This document shows, piece after piece, positions 14,189 to 24,900 of a DNA stretch of 64,000 bases; position 1 is the first letter of the stretch; each line of letters starts with the position of its first letter. The DNA is from Tubulanus polymorphus (Eukaryota > Nemertea > Palaeonemertea > Tubulaniformes > Tubulanidae), in assembly GCF_964204645.1 (NCBI RefSeq), contig NC_134026.1, positions 26,492,650 to 26,556,649 on the forward strand, read 5' to 3'. The position numbers were made by a program, and so were the translations under genes. Under the pieces are notes generated by a model. The model had not been told where the DNA came from and made no database searches. It saw only the letters and a list, made by a program, of their open reading frames with translations.

Positions 14189-14396
14189 GAGCACTATTTG
14201 AATGATTTTATGACAAAATGAAGTTGACATTTTAGTAGATAGAATCCATTAAGGATTTGTATCTTTAAAGTGTCTGTAAATTATCAATTTATTCATCTAA
14301 CACTGTCAAAGATTTGTGATGTCACTTTTGAAACTGATGTGATTGTTTTTCATCCAATAAAAAGACTTTTATCATAATAAAATACATGTTGTGTAC

Positions 14397-17300
14397 CTTT
14401 ATCTAATCTTGGAGGGGGTCGATACTTGATACCAGATTGACTCCAAAATACTGGTATAGATCCGCGAACCAGAACAAATGCAACTGTATGTGGCTGTTTT
14501 AGATCATGGGTGGCAATTATCTGAATAATAGTGAATGAAATGACGCAGATGAAAGATATTTCATGACGAAATGGAATGACAACGAATAGTAGGATTGAAT
14601 CGCATCTTGATACCTGCTCGGTTTCAACATAGTTCGCAACATGGCCATCTTCATCAACGCCTCGACAACGCACCCGAGTACCTAGCAGTCAACGAGAAAA
14701 ACCATAAATATTTCAGAACACTGGAGATACACACACGCCATCTATCAGAACAATCAATAATTGCAGCAACGACTGATCAGAGACCATCTATGAGACACAC
14801 TGATTAACAGTCATCTGCTTAGAATCGTTCAGTCTGCTTTTGAAGTTTATTATTCAAAGCATATAATAAATATCTAATATAACTACCCTTGAGGTTTGCG
14901 TTAAAATATCAAGGATAAATTGTACTTTGTATCATACATTGCACATAGATGTTTCGATGTTAATATATCAACTTCAACAGAACACATGGTTATGTACGCA
15001 GTTGTGTAAATACAATAGCCGTGCATATGTTACTGAATTACAGACTACAAGATCAATCTGCAATCAATAATTCAATCGGATTAGATTTTTGATAATACAT
15101 TGAATACCAGCTCATACCAGCTCGATGTCTGCATCTACGAGATATAAGACCTAGTGTAAAAACAAGCGGTTCACGCGGGCCACTCGAAGGTTGCAGCATC
15201 TTGTACGGATTGAAGTCCAATCGACAATGCTCGATTTGTATGTAACCTTGAATTATTGGCACGATCCAATGGTCAGCAGCTGCATCCTGAAACAAGCAAT
15301 TGGAATGATTAAGTTATCATCAGGAAATGCAGCCTTTATTTAAGGTGACATTTAATTCAATCAGAACAAGGGAGAAGTCACTACATATCAGGGCTGTAGC
15401 ATTCAATATCTATCAGCGTGCGATACTAACATTACACTGTATAAGATCATCAAGCATCGTCTTGTTCCAGAAGAAACGGTCATCGACTCGTTTCCACAAT
15501 GGTAACGTTCGATCGTAGTCCGGTGAATGTTGACGCTGAATTGTATTCGTCAGATCGCTGGTCGTACTGTAGTAAAACGAATCGAGCTCGTTGAACATTT
15601 TCAAGATTTCCTACCCGAAAAAAAAAACAAACAAAACATTTAGAGAAAATATATTTGAATTCTTCTTGATTGAGCGATGCTCATTTTCAAGCCCCTATCT
15701 TCACCTCGAGTACTCTTCGATCAAATTTCTCCTTTTCCTTGACTTCTTTCTGCAAAGGTATAAAAGACATTGCTCTATACAAGCAATTGGTTCCTTTGAA
15801 ATATACCTAAGTGGATACAGACGCCAACAATCAACATCAGATGTATCGATTGTCAATTACCTTCTTTGGTTTGACATTTTCAGCAGCTGATTTAATTTGG
15901 TTCCAGGTTTTCTGTAATGGCATTTTTGATCCATCTGGGGATTGCGTTATCTTCTCGGTCTTTCTCATGCCAAAGTGGTGTTTTTTGCATAGCTGTAAGT
16001 AACCAGCGATACCAGGTAACTGCAGATACATCCTTTGAAATGTTCGAGGATATTTATACATAATTCTCTACTTTGATATTGTTCACCGAATAAATCAGAT
16101 CTATTTGAAAAGAACCTTATATAAGAGGTGTAATAACTAGGGGAAAAGACTGATATGAAAATCGATTTATTCAATCAATCATGATTTGATTTTACTCCCA
16201 ACGGATACAAAGCTTGAACGTGTGGCGTGTTCGTTGATGAAGAATATCTGGACCTCAAAACATATCAGATAGTTACTCGCTTGGTTCATTAACTTCAACG
16301 TAAAATCGATTAAACGTTTGATGAATTCAAGAATCATTTGCCGAAGGACACAACACGAGATATGTTTCCTTTAATCGTATCCAGTCACGTGAATCTGAAA
16401 GCTAGTTGTATTCATCACATGGAGTTACATCAACCCGATTGTCCAGTGACTGATGGTAAACCAACCATTTGGCAGTGTAAGATAAACTGCAGAAATTCTA
16501 TCGACTATCCATAAATCATACATTCGTCATTATTACACGCAAACATATCAGATCAAGATACACGCACAAGAAAACCTTGTAGTATATATATATATATATA
16601 CAGATGAAAGTGTGGTATCACAGTAGGTCTACCCCTCAGTAGATTTACAATTGGAAAAAGAAAACTATGTTATGCCTCCAAACCGAGATAATTTTTTTCA
16701 ATCAACTAACTGTAAATAGAGGTTTCGTTAGTCAGTTATTCTTCAATTTGTTAGTAGTTTAGGGAACGACCATTCAAGTTAAAAAGGCAAGGGTTTGATG
16801 TCCATCAGTTATTTTCATTCTACCAATTTATATGATCAATTTGAGATATTATGGCTGAATGAGAAAATGTTTCTGATGCGTTGCAGTAGTTTATAGCCAC
16901 AGGCGTTTTTGGCATGTGCCAAATTATTCCCACGGGTGCCTCATGGACCCAAAACATCGGACCAGGCCAAAGCCAAAATCTAGCACGGGTCAAATTATTG
17001 CGTGTGAATTGCGGAAGTGAGTCACTATCGAGTGACGTGTGAATGCGCTCTCTAATTAGGCACGGGCCTGATCCGGGCCAAATCATGTCTGTATAATCGC
17101 GACTTAGGCCTATATCATTGAAGTACTGTCCATGTCACCTGTTTGCTTTCATTACTACATAAGTATTTAAAATCTAAAACCAATCACAGCATCTCGTGAC
17201 ATATACGAGCCATATATCAACCACAGTGTAGTCATGGCAATCAGTGGAATCAGATAATTCTTATTCCGTGACGATGAGAAACAATTTTTATACTAAAATT

Positions 17301-20300
17301 ATTAAAAAAATCTTGGATTTTCTTCTTTTAGATAGATATTTCTAAGTAATTCCGTTTGATAGATTGAATTGTTGAAGAATGCTGGGGGTGGCTGTTGATA
17401 AACTAAGAATATACTCATGCCCATACATAGAACTAATTACCAGTATGTCAGAATTAATAAAAACCATGACCAAATATTCCACATCTGCCACTAAAGGATA
17501 GGATTGAAATCTATTGTCACTGCTGCGTTTTATCAATGACATTGACATTATAGACTACATTTCAAACCGAAATTCAAAATGGGTAAAAACGATGAAATTC
17601 TTGAATGAACGAGGCATCCATTAACCCAGTAGTCAAAATGAGCTCACAAAATGAAGCGCGGTATTTTCTGCATTAATGCCTGTCTTTCCTGAAACATGTA
17701 TGCGTGATCGATCAAGGGCTATTTACTGAGCGATGATTTCAACTTAAAATCTTGAAGAAAATCGTATTGTAAAATACCCGGCATGCTGTGTGGGTTGCTG
17801 GAGATAGACGTGTGGGAAGACATCAGATGATTATTATTCTCTTAGGCAGAAAGTACTGTGAACACTTAAATTAGTATCTATCCCCATAGGAAAACAGTTT
17901 GCACATGGTGCCCATGATTATACATGGTAAGAAAGTTCTGTATTCTACCATTGAAACAACTCATTTCAGGATCAAATAACTCAGTCTCCGATATTTGTGT
18001 GGAATTTCGTTAAACCTGAAATCAGCACAAACCAAACGATGCCGCTTGCAGCTAATTCACAATCAAAGGGAGCCAACAGCGCAGAATTAATTGATAATCA
18101 AATGTTAGAGATAATTTCCTATCAAATACCTAATGGAAACTCATTGAAGGGTACTGAATAAATAAAACAATGATTACATAGTTACTGAACCGCATGTAGG
18201 AATTCGAGTTTGAATGATTTAGTAGCGCACTGGAGACACATGACATATCTATCATATACTACTGCATTTACCTCTACCATTTACCAAGTAACCATCTACC
18301 AATACTTCAAACCAATACCTGGCATATAGTGATTCCACATTATAAACCGATGTCCTTTATCTTATATAATATATCATAATACATATATTTTCTATGATAT
18401 TAGTTAATTCAGTGTCAAACAATATAATGATATGGATGTATACCTGAATAACAACTACTTAAGCACTGTTAAGGAAAGAAAAACATATAATTGAGTATGG
18501 TTTCAGCTACAGACATAAATCTTACTCACATTTCAAAATGATACACTACTGATCTACCTTTAAGTGGTTTTCAAAAATGACGCTAGATTAATTTTTTGAT
18601 ATAAAGTAGATATTCAGCACTAGGTTGTTATTTCAATAATTCTGATACTTTTTGTTACATAAGAATGTGTTTTCAGTTAGTCTCTCTTTCACATGTAATT
18701 AGTTTCACTTACATCAACCTCCAGATCTAAAGCTTCATTTGTTGAAAGTGTCAGAACAGTAACTCTTTCAATTTTATAGATGGGATGTCCATTGGGAAGA
18801 TCTCCAATTCTCCTCTGTTGTCTTATCAAGATTAAACGCCAATCAGAATCTGCAACATACAGTAATGCAAATGCATAGGCGCCTACATCTAAACTGATTG
18901 TTTAAATGAGCCGAGCTACAAACAAATATTGAATCGTGAAAGTGAAAAAAAAAATCATTAGCAATGAATTTGTACACACGGAAACTGTATGAAAATCTAT
19001 ATAACCATAATATCCAATATTTCATAACAAGGACAGTTATTGATTTCTAGTATCAAATATCAACACATTGGGAGTACAAACTCTTTATTTGATTAATCTA
19101 TTTCACAAGTTTAATCAACCACTTGATTTGATTTCAAAACAAAGAAATAGTGAGGTACCATCAGGACAGATAACACATTTGGTAGCCCTGCGTTTTGAAG
19201 TTGAAAGTGCTGAGTGAGTTTGTTGTGAGCATATCAGCATTCAGCAATTGCTGTGAGGGTTAACAGCAATCAGATTTTATCACAAAAAGCATGTATCTAC
19301 TGAATACTGGTTTAATCAATTATATAAGTCATAAAGATGAGAGTTTGACTATTGTAATTGTGGTAACACATGCTAATTCCAGCATCTATACAATTCAATA
19401 CATTGAATTACAACATGTTTTCTGTACATCAGAAGCGCTATGCATGTACAACCTGGCGGTACATGTGTGGTGCTGCTGGTTCATTTGACGCATTAGTCAA
19501 ATGATTACTCCAATGTCTCATGAAATTGGAGTAATCATGATTACACTCTAAAAAATTGATCACACTTCCAAATCATTAAAACTTTTGGGGAACAGGCATT
19601 TCTTCTTACCAGCCAGTATCCTAAACTTCCCAACTACGCCATAAACAATTCCAAGACATACAGGATTCCATGCGGAACAAAGATCATTTGCTGAAAAAAG
19701 ACATTAAATTATGAAGCTTTTCATGAATCCTATAAGTAGATCACCTAAACTTCTGCTTCTAAACTTTTTATGTAATAAACTTGATTAAAAAAATGCTGTC
19801 TCTTCTATGATGCAACCCCATTCAATGAAGTCTTTTTGGCAATCCTTCAAAATGAGTGCAGAATGGATTAAAATCAATGTTTTAGTTCAACTGCCCATCC
19901 ATCCTATGAATACTTTGATCAGGTAGGCCCTGACTGTGCTAGGCCACCCAGACTTCCTCTCAAGTAAAAAGTTGAAAAAAAAAACAATTAGTCATAATGT
20001 GGTGAAATAATTTCATTGAAAAAAGGAAATAAACAGAATAAAAATAAAATGATGTAGTAGGCCCTAAATCAATAAATTCTTAGGAATGATCTCAACTTCT
20101 ATGAAAATGTAAGCTTGCTTATTCAATTAATCATTTTACTAGGTTTGACATGTCATCATTATAATGTTAGGAATGAAAGGGTTTTACACAGACTAGAGAA
20201 GTGCATACAGAGAGTCAAGAAGAGTTGGTTTTTTTAGGCTACTAAAAAAGCGGTCTGTCAAATTTCAAATGAAGATCTACAGTAATTTACCATTTCCTGG

Positions 20301-20387
20301 GAATATATCTCCATTCGATCTGTTACACCATAATGAGAAATCACCATCCTGTAGTATATAGTGATCTCTAGCTTCGTATAATTCCAT
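14397..20387 (-). CDS. INPP5F: INPP5F/Sac2-like phosphoinositide phosphatase, 5' exons only
   Basis: Coding exons (minus): 20387-20291, 19690-19610, 18849-18713, 15992-15861, 15610-15431, 15286-15118, 14681-14614 and 14520-14397. All phases agree, giving 329 residues before an open donor (phase 1). The family dephosphorylates phosphoinositides on early endosomes and recycling membranes. The start MELYEARDHYILQ matches the vertebrate INPP5F amino end as I remember it. Further family-specific blocks are CKKHHFG, VDDRFFWNK, WIVPIIQGY, LISRRCRHRAG, GVDEDGHVANYVETEQ, and RGSIPVFWSQ followed by PPPRLDKG. These fit INPP5F better than SACM1L or synaptojanin. The catalytic CX5R exon and the hSac2 domain are not in view, so the entry is partial. 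The fifth exon uses a GTTAGT donor at 15430. The start codon has A at -3 and G at +4. Intron 3 is about 2.7 kb. Confidence 0.88.
16583..16600. repeat. Short TA microsatellite
   Basis: An uninterrupted TA run of about nine units lies inside INPP5F intron 3. Confidence 0.8.
16896..17103 (-). mobile_element. Inverted-repeat element (MITE-like), copy 2
   Basis: This copy is about 208 bp and inverted relative to the copies at 3054 and 56391. It lies in INPP5F intron 3. It shares GAATGCGCTCTCTAATTAGG, CACGGGCCTGATCCGGGCC and TTTTTGGCATGTGCC with the complement of the 56391 copy. Both termini are mutated (AGCCAC at left, TCGCGAC at right), so this is the most decayed of the three. The frame running through it is not a gene. 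Confidence 0.65.
19501..19538. repeat. Perfect 14-bp stem hairpin
   Basis: ATGATTACTCCAAT at 19501-19514 and its exact complement at 19525-19538 flank a 10-nt loop. It lies in INPP5F intron 2. No transposon ends or flanking duplication were seen. Confidence 0.7.
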
Positions 20388-20709
20388 ATTTAGAAGAAAA
20401 TGTAGCGGAAAGATGTCTAAGTTAGTTCACTTCCGTACTCTATGCCGCCATATTTGTTGTGATGGGTAGCTCCATCTTATTTACACTATTCAGCAAATAG
20501 AGGATAGCTCCGATATAATTCAAATCAGGGCATCCCAAGCGGTCCTAAAGTAATTAAAGGTTGTTTTCTATTTCTTCTTTTGATACTCATTTCCAAGTTT
20601 TCTTGAATTACTTGTTACCTATTCTCTTGTGTCTCAGTAACGTTGAATTTGTTTTACTGTTTTAGTTTTGACATTTCCATGCGATTCATAGTTCGTTCAC
20701 TTTTCCAAT
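20388..20709. promoter_or_regulatory. Shared bidirectional promoter of INPP5F and SorCS
   Basis: Only 322 bp separate the start codons of two divergent genes, so their promoters must be shared or overlapping. On the minus strand, 20428-20435 reads CGGAAGTG, an ETS/GABP core. On the same strand, 20444-20454 reads AATATGGCGGC, the classic YY1 site. Both are common in TATA-less bidirectional promoters. No convincing TATA box was seen. The site identity follows from consensus matching only. Confidence 0.6.
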
Positions 20710-21936
20710 ATGGCTAGAACCAGGAAGTATTTTATGTTTTGGTCCATTTGGATGATATTTCTCTGCTTTCCAAGTGTTTTCAGTAGACTTGACATACGCA
20801 AAGATACCCAGTTCGATGGCCAACCACTACGGATCCGGAATATTAAAAATCTGGGAACTGTCTTCGAACGAATCCGCCGTAGTAACCCGAAAAATCGAGA
20901 TGAATGCCAGAAATCGAAAGCAAAAAATCTTGCCTCATTAAGTGTCATACTATATGACAGCAAAAGACACAACCAAGCGCTTGTTCAATGGGCTGCAGAT
21001 GATGTAAGATAAAATTTTTGATTTATTTTGCTGATTAGCTATTACTGCACTCAAGGATTTTACCTAAGTCTCACTCATGGTCTCACTTATCAGGATCTTT
21101 TAATTGAATTTTTTTCTGTTCTAAGGTTGTTATAGTTTTGACAATAAATGAAGATTTTTCTACAGGGAATGTTACAGAAAGTACACTCTGGAGGTAGATA
21201 AGTGACAATTTTAATCTTGAAGTTAGAATAGGCAGGACTCATTTTTTACAAATTTCAATATGTGCATTGAATCTTATTAGGTCAGCTAATTATGGAACTT
21301 CGTTTAGCCCTATTAATAACACTCCCAAAGATGCCATTCTGAAATATTTTATCACTAGTAAGAATCGGAACCGGGTAGGCTAATATTTCGTAACATTCAA
21401 TGAATTCTTATTACATTTTCTAAAGTTACAGCGCAAAAGTTTTCAAATTCGACTTCATTTTAGATCATTTTTGTTGATGTCCACAAAAAGCAACTATATA
21501 TAAGCATTGATGCGGGTGCTACGATGAAGCGTCAACAACTTCACTTTGTGCCTGATAATATCAAATTTCACCCGACTAAAGAAAACTGGCTACTGTCATA
21601 TTCAACCTTTGAACAGTCTGTACGTAACTTAGAAAGGATTGATAACTGTATTCATTCATGATCAAGCAAAAGAAGCTCATTTCATCTCCTACTTTCAGCT
21701 TTACCTTTCTACTGACCTTGGTGAAACCTGGAATTTAGTTCATGATAATGTTGGCCCAAGGTTTTATTGGTGAGTCATGATACATTCAAAAACAAGAGCT
21801 GCCAAATTAATACATTTATGATAGATACCGTAATTCAAACTTTTAATCATTTACAATAGGGCCATAATCGGCATTGACAAAGATATACGAACGATACACA
21901 TGCAGGTTTTGGATATCAAAACAGGTAACTTATGTA

Positions 21937-21977
<41 letters not shown>

Positions 21978-24900
21978 CTTTTGAAACCAACATGTGCAGA
22001 ACCTTGTACAGAAATTAATTAATCATGTATGAACAAAATGGGACAGAGCATTATAGAATTAGTGTAATTCACAAATGTGTACAACTGCACACCCAACCAC
22101 AGCTGAAGAGGTTGCAGACTGAAGAGCACCAAGACCGATTCTAAATTTGTATTTTCAGGTAAATTCCGATATAAAGCATGTATTGCTGAACCTGCCTGTA
22201 AAGATGTCACCATGGAAGACTATGTTGGCGATGAAGATGTCATGTCACTACATGTTGATGGAAAATACATATTTGTAGAAGTAAGTGAAAATATGAATCA
22301 GAATACCTTATGATTCGATTGAGTGATTTGTTTTGATAACCTTTTCATAAATCATTTTGACAGAAAACTGTCAGTGGAAAAACTGCATTGTTCGTATCAT
22401 ACAATAGACATGCATTTAAACAAGCCATGTTTGGACCAGATGTGAAACCACAGGTAACTTAAAGTATATTCATTGACATCTAAGTGTATTCGTTTATTCG
22501 TTCACATCATGAGGTTTTACCTTGTTTCTCAAGATGCTGAAGTTCAAAATAGTCCCACTCACCATATTTTAAAAATTCTTTTTTATAAAAACAAATGTAA
22601 AATTTGCTATAAGTGAAATTTGATCTGTCAAGGAGCCTATGAATTTTCTATTTGAAAAATAGATAGTTTTGCCGTAGTCATGTTATTTTCATAGTATTGT
22701 ATGCAAATGCAAATCCTAGACGCTTTTCAATTTCATTCTTTCAGGCTTATTCTCTGCTGACCACGGCTAAGGATCAAGTTTTCATCGCTGTACTTGAGAA
22801 ATGGACCGATGCATCTATTTATATTTCTGATAGAAGTGGACAATATTTCACCAAGTCACTGGACAATGTCCAGACCCTCTTCTCTAGTCTTGGCGCTGAG
22901 GTAGACTTTTATGAGGTTAGTAGGTATCTTATCATGATATAATCTACTACTTATTGTATTTTTCTAGTACTTCCAGTATAAGTGATAATCTGTTATTGTT
23001 TTAGGTTGATAGTATGGAAGGAGTTTTCATCGCTAATCATCGAAATAAAGACAGCATTCATTTCTACAGTGTCATTACATTCGATAATGGTGGCAATTGG
23101 ACTCGCATTCCAGTTCCTAAAGTTGATCATACAGGAAAACCAATAACTTGTGTAAGTGTCATGTCTGATATTAAAAACCAAAGATAACATGAATTAGGCT
23201 AAAAAAGCTATTTACCCTAATGGTTATTCTCATTCTGGTATTAGATTTTGATTTCGAATCATTCAAACCAATAGATTAATATCTATGATTTATTTCAGGA
23301 GGATTGTTCTTTGAACTTGCATCTTGAATACAGTACTTATGCTTACCGAATTCCCCGAATTATCTCGGAAAAAGAGGCACCAGGAATTATTTTAGCTAAT
23401 GGTAAATATTGAGTTTTCTATAAAATGTTGAAATATATGAATAATAAAAAAGATATGGATTCTACTCTGATTTTTAAAGGAATGATTGGTAAAAATTTGT
23501 CATCAGCAAGTGATTTATTCCTCTCAACAGATGGTGGATTGACATGGACAATGGTGGGGATACCTTTTCCGTTAAAACTCATATTTCAAAAGTATTTGAT
23601 ATCAATTTTATCTTTCACTTAACATTTCTTGCAGCAATTGAAAGGTAGTTACTACACAAAGATAGTTGACCAGGGTGGTGCGATAATTGCCATTAGTGAA
23701 AATCCATATGCAATAGTCCCCCAATGTTCCGTCATGTACGTATCATACCTCTGTATCCATCTGTTACTTTTTCGCAGACGCGCGTAATGAATAACAATTA
23801 TCATTCATTTAGGTATACCTGTGATGAAGGAAAGACATGGGAAAATCATACATTTTCAAAAAAACCAGTTATCGTGGATGGCATTCTCACAGAGCCAGGT
23901 TTAACATCACTTATAGTCACGTGAGTTTTTCTAGAAAGGTTACCAAAATATGTAATAAGTCGAATGGCAAAAGTAAATTTGTATTGCACTTTCAAAATAT
24001 TTTAGGGTTTATGGACATGAAAGCAGTTTAGCGGATTGGAATTTGATTAAACTAGATTTTAAATCATTGCTTACCAAAAAATGTGCTAATAGTGATTACA
24101 TCACTTGGTTTCCAAAAGATAAGGTACGATAACATTTGTGTCATTCTAAAGATAGATTGAACATTTTTTTTTTCCACTGATGTTCAGTTTTAATTAATTT
24201 TTAGGATGAAGATCCATGCATTCTTGGTTTAAACTACACATATGTTCGCAGAAAGCCTGATGCATATTGTTTCAATGGTCCTGATTATCAAACAAAAATC
24301 ACTAAGCAAAAATGTGACTGTACAGAAAGAGACTTCGAATGGTAAATACCATGAATTTCAAATACCATTAGTTAGTGGAGTCAAAATGTTCTGGCAATTA
24401 ATTCTATTTGTATTTTAGCGACTTTGGATATCGGAGTGTCGGAAACCAATGTCAATTGGAAACTTGGTTTCATCCAAACAAACCTGATATAAATTGTCCG
24501 GAGAATTCAAACTACACTAAAACCAATCATTTTGGGTAAGTTATCAGACAGTATTGAGAATGACAAGAATGCTACTATATTGGGAGAAGAATGATCCATT
24601 TTCTCGGGAATTTTAGGAAACGGAAAGTGGTGGCCGATCAGTGTGAACCAAATGATGCAACTGACAAGTACAAGCCAGATGAGAGACCATGTCCTATACT
24701 GAAACCTGATCAAATTAATGTTCTTACAAAGAAACTCGATCAAGTTATCTTCCGGACTAATGAAGTAGTAGAATTTTACATGACCCAGTTCTTGGTACGT
24801 ACATATTTGTGTAATTCAGCCAGCCAATATTGGCAAGAAACTATAAGTTGAATACTAAATTCATTACAATAGGGAAGTAAAGCCTCAACCAACTACACGT

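Noticed and set aside
16820-17086. 88-codon minus-strand frame
   Set aside because: It runs through inverted-repeat element copy 2.
14397-20387. SACM1L (Sac1) or synaptojanin identity for the SAC gene
   Set aside because: The amino end MELYEARDHYILQ, CKKHHFG and PPRLDKG fit INPP5F specifically.
20697-20972. 91-codon minus-strand frame opposite SorCS exon 1
   Set aside because: Antisense shadow of a real exon; no start or splice support.
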